This document shows positions 1 to 9,090 of a stretch of DNA of 10,720 nucleotides, piece after piece (within the stretch, counting starts at the first letter, position 1; each line of letters starts with the position of its first letter). The position numbers and the translations under genes are program-made. The stretch comes from Larix sibirica (lineage: Eukaryota > Streptophyta > Pinopsida > Pinales > Pinaceae), in NCBI GenBank assembly GCA_004151065.3, contig NWUY0300096483.1, positions 8,784 through 19,503 of the forward strand, in the 5' to 3' direction. Below the pieces are notes generated by a model. The model was given only the letters and a program-made list of their open reading frames with translations. It was not told the DNA's origin and ran no database searches.

Positions 1-231
1 ATTCCAACCATCTTGTATGTCTTGCATTTAAATTCTATTGATCAAATACATATTTCATCCTACTGTGATATGTTCTTAATTCAAATTATCTTCCCATGAG
101 ATAATGTCTCCACATTTTTAAGGAACGCACTATAGAAGCAAACTCTAAATCATGTGTGGCATATTTTTCTCATGTTCCTTCAACTTCCTAGATTCATAAC
201 AAATCACATGGTCATCTTGCATGAGTACACA
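1..231. other. Sequence left of the first LTR; no gene seen
   Basis: AT-rich sequence without an open frame or a recognisable motif. It may be ordinary flanking DNA. Several short words occur in the same order in the 160 bases before the other LTR copy: TATCTT, TTAAGGAA versus TTAGGAA, CTCTAAATC versus CTCCTAAATC, and CATAT. This raises the possibility that it is the 3' end of another internal region of the same family. No target-site duplication can be read. Confidence 0.4.
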
Positions 232-553
232 TGTTAACACCGAAATTATTCATCATCCATGTCATCAGCCCATATGTCCACATACATCATCATTCCATCT
301 CATTTCCACCTCATTTTCACGTATTGGACTTTGAAAAAACAATTTAAAATCCAAAAACCAAAAAAAAAATCTAAAAGGGGCCATCATAGAAGTAGGTCGC
401 TCATAGTCCTAGGAAATGAGTGACCCAAGTCACTCAAAAACCTTTGAAATAAGTGACCCAAATCACACAAATTCTCAAAAAAAGAGAGACCTCATCTCAA
501 CATGATTTTAGGTTATTTCTTTCTTTTCCCCTTAAAAAAATAAGAAAGTTGGG
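232..553 (+). repeat. 5' LTR of element A, U3 part shared with the 3' copy
   Basis: Begins with the canonical TG dinucleotide in TGTTAACACC. It matches 9091-9414 in order along its whole length, with roughly 80% identity judged by eye. Well-kept blocks include TTCCATCTCATTTCCACCTC, CCTAGGAAATGAG and AAGAAAGTTGGG. It lies upstream of the TATA box, so it corresponds to U3. The LTR certainly continues to the right, because promoter and R must follow, but the 3' copy is truncated at the equivalent of 553. The true LTR end therefore cannot be fixed by comparing the two copies. Confidence 0.85.
420..466 (+). repeat. Two imperfect palindromes in U3
   Basis: GTGACCCAAGTCAC at 420-433 has 5-base arms (GTGAC/GTCAC) around CCAA. 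A near copy, GTGACCCAAATCAC, lies at 453-466, 33 bases further on. They are about 180-220 bases upstream of the TATA box, where LTR enhancers usually lie. TGAC cores are bound by several plant transcription-factor families, so a regulatory role is possible but inferred. Both copies are eroded in the 3' LTR fragment. Confidence 0.4.
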
Positions 554-642
554 CACGGAATTTGACACAGCACAAATCATAGAGAGGATTTAGGACATAA
601 AAATATTACTTGATCCTTATCCCCAAAGCCATCTCCTATTCC

Positions 643-649
643 TATAAAA
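643..649 (+). promoter_or_regulatory. TATA box of the element A LTR promoter
   Basis: TATAAAA, within CCTATAAAAG, about 410 bases into the LTR and followed by a C- and T-rich stretch. This is the usual arrangement of a plant LTR RNA polymerase II promoter. Transcription would be expected to start roughly 25-35 bases downstream, near 675, which would mark the start of R. The 3' LTR fragment ends before this point, so no second copy can confirm it. Confidence 0.6.
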
Positions 650-2351
650 GAACCCTTAAGCTCCCTCATCTGACACAATTCTCCACTCATTTTCTCAAGC
701 CGCCACTCTGCAATTATCTCATTCAAACTCGGAGCCATCCTCTTGTCTCTCTCGCTTCAATGATCAAAGATCCCTATTGGGACATGTGGTCGGAGGATTG
801 TGAGACTACTGATATTAAAGAAATCTCGCTCAGATAACTGTAGGGGACCCTACCACTGCTATTGTGAGGTGATTATACTCCTTATACAATCATTTAATAT
901 AAAAATGAATTCTTTATTCTTTATGTGATGTTGTAGTCTCTATGTGATTTGATGAAGAATGTGGAAAATTTTTAGCTTAGATGTGTTTCAGTACTTTTTA
1001 GTTTAGTTATTCTTGCATACTAGTTAGTTTTATCTTTTCATTTTGTTTTTTTTCTTTTCCCTTTCAAAACTCTTCTAAGGTCTACAAAACCCTTAGTAGG
1101 TGCCTTTTGTCATGGGCATGTGTCCAAACAAATGCTACAGTTTTTGGAGACCATACCGGGGAAGATCTATAATCATTATCTGGTTGTGTTTGTCCATCCT
1201 TTATGGCCCCCTACTTGAGATTGTTTGCTATATTGTTTGGCCAATTATCTATTTATTTCTTGCTTCCTGAAGTTTCTAGTTAGATCCCTGCTATAGAACT
1301 CCCTTAGATTTCCCAAGATGAGAACTTTTTACTGTTTTCTAAGATTTGTCCCTCGATTCGCGCATGTTAGGCCAGTTTGAACAACTTGCATTCCACCTTT
1401 CTCTTCAATAGATGCGACCTATTTCAAAATCTGATTATTTTGGATTGAGTCTCTTATTTTTGGATCTTTTAAGTGACTTGGTCACCCATTTCCCTTCGAA
1501 AAGAGATACCTTCTCTTATAACCACTTTTTATCAGTAGTTTTTGTAGTTTCTTCCCTCTTCTCTGTGCAGACAGTGTCAATTTTTCAGTCTAGATTTGTT
1601 TGTAGTCCTCTAGATTTCTAATTGCAATCTTTTGGCTTATTGTAGCAGTCTTTTTTACTTCTCCTTTTGGACTATTTGGTGAAGAAAATTTCCTTGAGTA
1701 TATGAGTTTTTTCTTGCCAAAAGGTTATGTTGGGATTTGCTTATAGTTGCACCTTTTCTGTTTCAATAAGCTTTGAAAAATTGATCTTATTAGGTTGTTA
1801 ATCAATTCAATTGTTTAAATCAAGTTCAATTTTTGCAGGATTAGGGCCTTCCTCTAAAATTTACGATTTTAAAATGTTTTAATTATCTGTCTTTTACATG
1901 CATGCTTTGAATAGTAAATTGCTTGAACATAACATTTCTTATGCTAAGATGATTTTTCAACTATCATCTTGGTTCATGCCACCAAGGGGACCCTAAAAAA
2001 TCAACCATAATCTAACTCACTTAAACCTCACTTGAGGATCAAAATAACATTGTATCTGGGTTAGGACTTTGGGGATAGGAATAAAAATAATCCCCCCTAG
2101 TCACTATACATTTGAAACATAGCGGTTGTCCAGTTGAGAGCTAAAATTCTTGTGTACTATTGGATAAGGTTAAAAACGATTTTTGGGTGGGCCTCTCCTT
2201 TCATGGGGCTAAGTAGCAAGAATAGAACCAAATGGCTAGGTAGTGCACCCTCCCCACTCTGTACTAGAGATCATCTAGATCGTTCTCTTTAGACTAAAGC
2301 TAAAAGAAACTCATTTGATGTGTCCATGAACGAGGTAGCCTAGAAGCCTTT

Positions 2352-2375
2352 CCTTTTAGGTATCTTACCTAAAGG
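2352..2375 (+). repeat. Hairpin-forming inverted repeat in the leader
   Basis: CCTTT-T-AGGTA pairs with TACCTAAAGG across a three-base TCT loop, giving a 10-bp stem with one bulged T. A smaller CTCC/GGAG inverted repeat follows at about 2380-2395. In retroelement RNA, such stems between the 5' LTR and gag can act in dimerisation or packaging. That role is inference here. Confidence 0.4.
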
Positions 2376-3015
2376 TGGTCTCCTTCAGTGGAGGGATCAA
2401 TAGGAAAAATAGAATTAGTTGCAGCCCCATATCTATAATTGTTATTTTCATATTCACTCACTAGGTTTAGATAGGATTGATGCTCCTATTGTGGTCTAGT
2501 AATTGGAAGACCCGACTTGGCTTCCTACTTCTTTTTGTTTGAGGGGAAGTGATGACCTCACAGAGTAAAATATTTGACAAAGATTTATTTGGTTCTTTTT
2601 ATTTTTGATTATGTCGATATCTGGTAGGATAGTAGGTCCCTTTCTTTATAGGATTTCTCTTTTTTCTATTTTTTTTCTATTTTCTACTAGATCATATCAC
2701 TTTTTGCACACACATTACCCCTATTGTTCGATTTTTGTTTTTTACATAGTTGAATTTATTCGATTTGAGATTTACCTACTACATCCTTGCACTGTTAAGT
2801 TGTTCAACTAAGAATCCATCATTATAGCTCCCTTTAGGTACTCTTGTAGAGTTTGGGGTCAGTCCCCTTACTATAGTTTCTTAAGCTGCACAATTGACTC
2901 TACAAGTTGAACTTTAGTTCGATGCACTACACAGTCTTCGGGACACTACTCCAAGTCATCTGATTTCCACTTCTCGTAGTCTATATTACCCTCACAAACA
3001 CACACTAGTGACACC

Positions 3016-4741
3016 ATGGCTAATACCAACCACAACCCTGGTTGCGGAGATATTCCTAATATCGGTAGCAAGGGAATCCCCACCCCTAGTGGTGGTCACA
3101 TCCCTCTTTCGGGAGGAGGAACCACTAGCAGTGACTCCACTAGCATAGTGGCAACCAAAACTATGGTTGGTCCCTCTATGCCATATCTTACTGTGAGTTT
3201 TCCATTCATGGCTAGTCTCAACCTTCCTGATTTGGTGAGAATAACGAATGGTCTGATGCATCATGATCCAAACCGGCATCCCATTCCTACAAAAATCCCT
3301 TCAAAAATTCTGAAGTTTGAGTGGAAGAATGGAGGGGATCCCCAAAACCACATCATGTCATTTCACCTATGGCTATCCTCTAATAGTATCACAAATGATT
3401 CCATTAGGTTTCACTTGTTTCAAAGAACCTTAACCGGTGTTGCAACTAAGTGGTACATTGACCAACCAGATGGGAAGCATCCAAAGTTTGTGACCTTGTC
3501 CTCCACTTTATTGTAATTCTTCCAGTTTCCCATCTGTTACAATGAGGGTGTAGAAATCCTTATATCCTAGTGACAGAACTCCTCCACACATATCATGGAT
3601 CACACTATCCATGAGTGGCATTAATGCCGAAGTCTATGCAAGATCAAGCTCGAGGACATGATACTTTTAGATTGGTTTCTTAAATACCTCCTCCTAGCAA
3701 TAAATAAGGATGTGTCTTTTGAACTCTCGCAAAATGAGGAAGAAGCTATATTTAAGTATAAATAGCACAACATAATCTATGCATATTCTAGATACTTGTA
3801 CACAACCATCCTTGATTCCCCTCGTGGATATTCCACTTGAAAAAACCCATGGGGGGATCCCATGCTACAAATGTTGTCATTGGTTCTATCATGTCCCACC
3901 CAAATACATATTCACTCTATCCCCCCTTAGCAAGTGGTTACGTGTATGGTAATTCACCTAAATTTGAGCATTCTTATCATGGTTTTGTCCCTACACCTGG
4001 TTACGACCCTGATTTATCTCATGCTTCATTGCATATAGGAATGAGTACCTCTTATTCATCTCCTAACTTAGCTCCCCATCTTCATGGTCACTTGTGTAGT
4101 GGCACCATGTGTGGCACTTATTCTACCAGCTTCACGTCTCCTCTATCCATTAACCTATAATACCCTTTTCCTGGACCTCCTCTAGCTCCTCCCATGTAGC
4201 CACACATTGTGGCCATTGTTCCCCCTTTTCATCATTGGAAAGTGTATTCTCAATAGAACATTCCATACCAATCTATTCCCAACAAATAACACACACAACC
4301 TAAAAATAAGAATAAGGGAAACAACCAATTCCAGGGACGTAGGGGTCAACCCACTAACCTCCTTGATAACACTGGAGCTAACCCCACATATTAGGATCAA
4401 AAAATATTTCGTAAGTAGGAAAAATTTCTCAATTACAGAATAAAACTCCATGTTACTTCTATGGTCTATATGGGAACTATAATCACCATTTCCCCCATTT
4501 GGATAAGGCATGCCAACTGTGGAATGATGCTAACCAATGAGATGTGACTATTGTTGCATAGGGGAAAAATAATCACCCTTTGTCTTAGCCCACTCAAATG
4601 CAATCAATGGTCTTTCAAAACTCCTTCCCTCCACAATGGGTAGTAACGGGGAAACCCATGGCCCATTATTCTCCCCCGCATACTTCATTGAGTCATCCTC
4701 ATCACTATGGGGTCTAGAACATCCTACTGTTTTCAGCTGAT
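3016..4741 (+). pseudogene. gag: Degenerate gag (capsid region) of element A
   Basis: Gag would form the cytoplasmic particle that packages element RNA. The ATG at 3016 sits in a good plant start context (ACACCATGG). About 166 codons then run open to TAA 3514. The N-terminus is Gly/Ser/Thr-rich. A capsid-like stretch follows, including NHIMSFHLW, IRFHLFQRTLTG and TKWYIDQP, which match recalled plant Ty3 gag wording. The same frame continues past stops at 3514, 3568, 3571, 3622, 3763 and 3838 with clear family words such as IHEW, SLCK, LLDWFLKYLL and NEEEAI. Near 3840 the frame shifts. A Tyr/Pro-rich linker (GGSHATNVVIGS onward) then runs to 4157, with weaker fragments beyond (YPFPGPPLAPP; FSPAYFIESSSS near 4670-4700). 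It cannot make a full Gag. The exact right edge is uncertain. Confidence 0.8.
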
Positions 4742-4753
4742 GTTAACCTTTAG

Positions 4754-5760
4754 ACAAGAAGTAACCAATGTGGATCAGCTGTTGAAAAGTCCATTACTGA
4801 TAAAGGGAATGACTCCACTCATGTTGAGGAACCCTTTCACCTACCTTGACTAACCACAAATGGTATTCCCAAAGTCCCTGAGTTTCCTTTGCATCACATT
4901 GCAAACAATCCCAATGCTACGTCCACTCCTACCTATAGCATTGTGGATGAATTGGCCTAGTCTCTTGCTTCCATGTCTATATTGGAAGTTCTTCGGAACT
5001 GTCCTGCGAAGTGCAAAGCATTATTGTCAACCTTAGGTTCAATTGATCCTTTTGACTCCCACTTGATGACATTTGATTTGGATCAAGTGGACCCACATAT
5101 GCCCTCGTCAATAGAATTTCAGATCCTGGTAACCATTAGAAGCTTGGTCATTCGTTCGTGTATTGTCATTGAAGGCGCCTCAACTTGCATCATGTCCATG
5201 CATGTTTGGTAGAAACTTATATCCCCCCAACTTGCACCGTCCCTTATGAAATTATGCACTTATGACAGTGGCGTTGTTTAACCTCAAGGTCTTCTCCATA
5301 ATGTCCCTATATAGTTAGCTGGGAAAATGGTCCTAATCGATATCGAGGTTGTCAATGCCTAGTTAGATTACAACCTCCTCCTTGGGAGTAGATACATGTA
5401 CTCTATGAAAGTAGTTTCTCATCATTTTTCCATGCTTTAGATGTTCCCCCATGAGGATAATATTTTAAACCTAGACCAATTGTCCTATTACAACCCCAAG
5501 GGGTCATCTTGTCTGGGAAATGTCATACCCACTATCGAAAAAAATCACAACAGTGCATCCATCCCATCGTTTACAATTTTTTGGATAAGGATATTTCATG
5601 ATGCCCCCATGATAGGATCCTTTCAGGATCTACCTTCTCCACCCCCAAAGGTATAAATATCATAGTTGTGCACTATCTCCTCTGGTAAATATGCTTCCCA
5701 ATCGCAACCTCAGCATATACCCTCTTCTATCTAGTTTCCTGAGAACTAATGGGAAGACAC
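4754..5760 (+). pseudogene. Degenerate retropepsin-like (aspartic protease) domain of element A
   Basis: In an intact element this domain would cut the Gag-Pol polyprotein. One frame can be followed without a visible indel from about 4754 to 5760, interrupted by stops at 4847, 4958, 5210, 5279, 5312, 5360, 5438 and 5654. Landmarks are IVDELA, LMTFDLDQVDPHMPSS, EGASTCIMS, LAGKMVLIDIEV and LDYNLLLGSRYMYSMK. The last two resemble the flap-to-C-terminal part of retropepsins, with LLG as the hydrophobic-Gly motif. In relatives as I recall them, the catalytic triplet reads DEG before AST. Here the Asp position (5168-5170) is ATT, Ile, so the active site is lost. Downstream, FPHEDNILNLDQLSYYNP matches a conserved tail of the same family. 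Identification depends on recalled family wording; a search against plant retropepsins would settle it. Confidence 0.72.
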
Positions 5761-5799
5761 TTTGATTCAACAAATCCTTGTCCTATTCCCACCTTCTAG

Positions 5800-6405
5800 A
5801 GTAGTGCGCATGCCTCTAATGGTGATGCTCAAAATTCTAAGTTTGAATTTAGGCCTCCCCATTTGGTACATTACCCCTCTAAATCCACTCCCTACACCAC
5901 ATGTCATATTAACACCCGTGCAACCAATTAGTACTATGAATAACCCTAACCTGGATTTGCTATGGAAACACCACCCGCCACCCACCCTCCTCCCAAGAAG
6001 AAGGCTAGGGGGGAATATAAGAATGCGATGATGTTGGAAAATCCAAACCTAGCCATGAATCCCCCTCCTATTGATATAGCTCGAGCACCCCCACCTTGTC
6101 CTTTATGCGATGTCTTGGGTCATGTTACCCAAAATTGTCCATAATTTCCAATCTTGCGCACTCATTTGAAAATGTTAGATGATGATCCCAATGCAAAAAT
6201 TCTAGTGGCCCGTATCCCTGACACTCCCAAAACACACAACCAATCATTTCACACGAATCATATTTGTGCATTGTGTGGCCTTCATGATCATTATTCGCAC
6301 CACTACAATGATCTCCTTGAGTATCAATCTATGCTGGATAACTTGCGCTCACTTTCTAGAGAGTCCCAAGTCACTACTAAAGAGGAGGATGACCACTATT
6401 TGTGA
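5800..6405 (+). pseudogene. Pro-rich, basic tail with two zinc knuckles of element A
   Basis: The frame changes between about 5760 and 5820. The new frame carries FRPPHLVHYPSKSTPYTT, then from 5962 a Pro-rich stretch and a basic patch (PPPKKKARGEYK) that would favour nucleic-acid binding. A perfect CX2CX4HX4C knuckle follows at 6097-6138 (CPLCDVLGHVTQNC), then TAA at 6142. In frame beyond it, a second knuckle at 6265-6306 (CALCGLHDHYSHHY) has Tyr in place of the last Cys. The stretch ends at TGA 6403-6405 after an acidic EEDDHYL. CCHC knuckles bind retroelement RNA. Here they lie after the protease-like domain, not before it as in most Ty3/gypsy elements. Whether the product was a Gag extension or a linker to RT is unknown. 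Confidence 0.7.
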
Positions 6406-9090
6406 CATCTCATCCTCCAATTACCCTCTTGCATCATCCCATGATGTTGCAATCATATTGACAGACACAGATCCTTCTATATATCTATTCGACCCTTCCA
6501 AGTTGATGAGGAAATACCATGTCCACAACATGGGGGCATACAACCAAACTTATCTACTGATCATCATCGTCCTCGTTTAGGTTAGTGATACTCAAGGAAT
6601 CCACCCCGTAGGATGAATTCCCTGTCAGCATATCATTGATGTTTTGTGCCACCATGTCCATATGCCTCATGCAAGTACATTCCCCCTCTAGTTTCTAGTT
6701 GATGTCGTGTTGGTAACCCTCTCGGACCATATACGTTCCAAATCGACTCCTATGGACCATGGGGCAGGTTCAATTATCTCGACCCTAGAACAGGGGGCAT
6801 GATCAATCATGTTGACCCTACCTTTACAGATCTACGTATCTATTTCGATAATCCCATAGCTCAGTCGAAAACATATGTGATCCATAATAAAAAACCCCAT
6901 GCCCATAGAATGGGGGTAGGTCCTTAGCCTTGAATACTCACATTTTTCCACATGTGATATCGGCCACTTCCCAAGGTCACATGTCCCTTGTGTACTTGGT
7001 TTGATTTCTAGGCTCCCTTTTATGCTTGGGTACCGTTTCCATGCGAATAGGTCGAGGTTTCTATGAGATTCACTAATTTCAACCAGCAACCATCTGTTAT
7101 AGGTATGAATCTCAAACATCAACATAGGTGGTACCCCTCTGCAAGACATCATATGTGTCAACCTTCTCAATCCCTTTAGTTCCTATAGTGCCCCTTTATT
7201 TGGGTAAGTGGCCCAACCTAGCCACTCTTTTATTTGTCCTTATTCGATGGTAGAACTTACTTCACATGGGTGGCCTTTTAGTATCCCTTGTTGCTTAGAA
7301 CCCATACTATCAATTTCCCATAGGTTTGGGAGTCCATATAGTTTTCTATTTTGCACAAAGACACATATTATTTTGTGATTGTGACTCACTGTCCTACCCC
7401 ATGGAATCCCATACTTATGGTTGTTATGGAATTATGATGTTTCACATTGCACACACATGATCGCACTGCACCATCCATACTGCAAAAATTACATTAATGT
7501 GTCATCATTCTTCATCCCACAAGGATATTACCATCAGTATCCCACCCTACCATCAAAGCTTCATTTTCTCTCACCCAGTCATTTTAACCATCTGATCATG
7601 TCATTGGATGCTTTTCTCCTTGTTATTTCATCTAATCTCACTAAGGTGGCCATCCACCTCAGCAACCATTATACAAAGGTGTTTTTAAGCACTGCCCTTT
7701 TCCATATATTCAAACATTTGGGAAGCTATTATTTTGAATCACTCCTCTATAATCTCTCTTCGGTGATCACAAATAGGAGAAACCATTTAATAAATAGTGC
7801 TCCTCATAACTCTTGCAGATCGTGTATAGTCTCTTTTTATGGTAGCACCCCTGGTTTCCTTTTTTTAGAGTATTCTTCGATGAGTCCCTCTTGGAGTCAT
7901 ACTAACATCATATTACCTCTGAGTTAAACATCAGTACCCTCCCTTCTCCATGAATGAGTCTCTCCCATTTGAGTTATGTTCCATGGTATCCCATTTTTGT
8001 CCCTACCTTGATACCATCAATAGTTACACACATGCTGCTAGGTCAGACATGCCTTCATACTATGAACAAAGGCATTTTGGGTCTCGTACTCAGTTACCCC
8101 TATATCCCCAAACAATGTATTAGTTAATTTTCTAGTTTGTTTCATTCCTTGATCATATCCCTCATGCTTCCATTAAGGAAACATCATTTCCTTTTTGGTT
8201 GTAGGTATTCCTCTGTCAGCATCAAGTCATCTATTCAAGAGGATAAACCCAAAGTTACTGCGTACCTTGGCCTCATAGCCACCATTGATGAGTCCCTTGG
8301 AATACCTGAGAGGAGACCTCACTACACATTAGTGTGGTTGTTTCTCATCTGCTCAATGTCAACTCACTCATTGCAATGATGAGATTCATACAGGTTGATG
8401 GTTCTCTCATTATTTGGTCGAAGACCCCGAATATCCTTCACTCTAGTCTTTGGTGGTTCTATGTGGAAATTGTTCATCCATATGTTTATGGAGATATCTG
8501 GGCTACATTGGATGGGCTGCATTGGAAACAGTGAATTGGAATCCCTCCATTTACATGCTTCCTATTGTATCCAGTTCCATATGTAGTTCCACGAACATAT
8601 TAGATGCATACTTTCAGTTGTTTGAGTCACTATAGATGTTGGACCGCTTCAGGTCTAGCAAAGCATCAATTACTGTGATTCATTATTCCATGAGAATGCC
8701 AATGTTCTAGTATCATTTCTTCATATCATCCATGGTTGGACCATTATTATGTTCCCATATTTGAGTCCCTCTTGGAAATTTATGATGTACACAACACTTA
8801 TCCATGTATGATCATGTCCCTTCTGTGCCTACAATCAATTTCTATTTTGAGACATTTATACAAGCATCGGAATTCCTGGCTCATCCATATATTTCAGATT
8901 ATATGCACCTCATCCATGTTTAGTATTGTATCTTTAGGTAAGTGCCCCTTTAGTTCCTTAGGAAAGTGAGTTCCCTCCAATGTAGTCTCTACCTCCTAAA
9001 TCACTGTCACACATATCTTAAGAAATGATAATTTGATGATGTATGTTGTCCATATGAAAATCTCCTAACCTCACAGATCATTGCACAATA
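6406..9090 (+). other. Unrecognised internal 3' region of element A, no polymerase or integrase found
   Basis: About 2.7 kb between the last zinc knuckle and the 3' LTR. I looked for RT motifs (FGLxNA, YxDD), RNase H, the integrase HHCC and DDE residues, and a chromodomain, and saw none on either strand. The first part may still be coding-derived: ISSSNYPLASSHDVAI continues after the 6403 stop in a shifted frame, and DPTFTDLRIYFDNPIAQSK reads openly near 6814. The rest is C- and T-rich on the + strand and full of stops, apart from an open stretch at 7385-7927. No clear polypurine tract precedes the LTR at 9091. It could be a retained non-coding filler, captured sequence, or pol decayed beyond recognition by eye. 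Confidence 0.55.
7385..7927 (+). other. Longest open stretch in the window; function not recognised
   Basis: About 180 codons run open between the stop at 7382 and the one at 7925. There is no ATG until residue 30 or so of the stretch (IALHHPYCKN follows that Met), so no convincing start exists. The translation is rich in Ser, His, Leu, Phe and Tyr, with no domain, repeat or catalytic motif that I recognise. The + strand here is poor in G, which makes TAG and TGA rarer and favours chance open frames. It probably is not a gene, but it is the least decayed frame of the 3' region and may derive from a former coding segment of the element. Confidence 0.15.

Larger units (their letters stand above)
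554..3015 (+). other. Rest of 5' LTR plus long T-rich untranslated leader
   Basis: About 2.4 kb between the alignable U3 and the gag start. It holds the TATA box, then sequence rich in T runs with no conserved coding signal. Small open frames at 610-837, 1412-1621 and 2605-2811 have low-complexity Phe/Ser/Leu-rich products and look like chance. The LTR end and primer-binding site are not obvious: I find no match to the common plant initiator-Met primer site TGGTATCAGAGC. A weak candidate lies at 1145-1162. A long leader is known in some plant Ty3/gypsy lineages. The words GGGGACCCTA occur twice (843-852 and 1984-1993), with no clear meaning. Confidence 0.55.

Noticed and set aside
610-837. 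Open frame of 75 codons just 5' of and across the LTR TATA box
   Set aside because: It includes the promoter and the predicted transcription start, has no recognisable domain, and is short. Chance frame in LTR sequence.
1412-1621. Phe/Ser/Leu-rich open frame that looks membrane-like
   Set aside because: The hydrophobic composition follows from the T-rich leader. There is no start context, partner or family resemblance.
2605-2811. Second hydrophobic open frame in the leader
   Set aside because: Same T-rich compositional artefact, with no conserved motif.
2992-3279. Antisense 95-codon frame over the gag start
   Set aside because: Shadow of the gag frame on the opposite strand, which carries the recognisable protein.
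4182-4511. Antisense 109-codon frame
   Set aside because: Overlaps the decayed gag linker. Its product has no recognisable feature and the sense strand explains the region better.
6832-7170. Antisense 112-codon frame within the 3' region
   Set aside because: No domain or start support, and the sense frame at 6814 reads plausibly through part of it. Treated as chance.
7385-7450. Words near LTVLPHGI that recall the retroviral RT motif TVLPQG
   Set aside because: The following residues do not continue as RT, and no YxDD box or other RT motif follows. Coincidence.
8334-8635. Three overlapping short frames around 8334-8635
   Set aside because: All three frames open together over a short low-stop stretch, none with a recognisable product.
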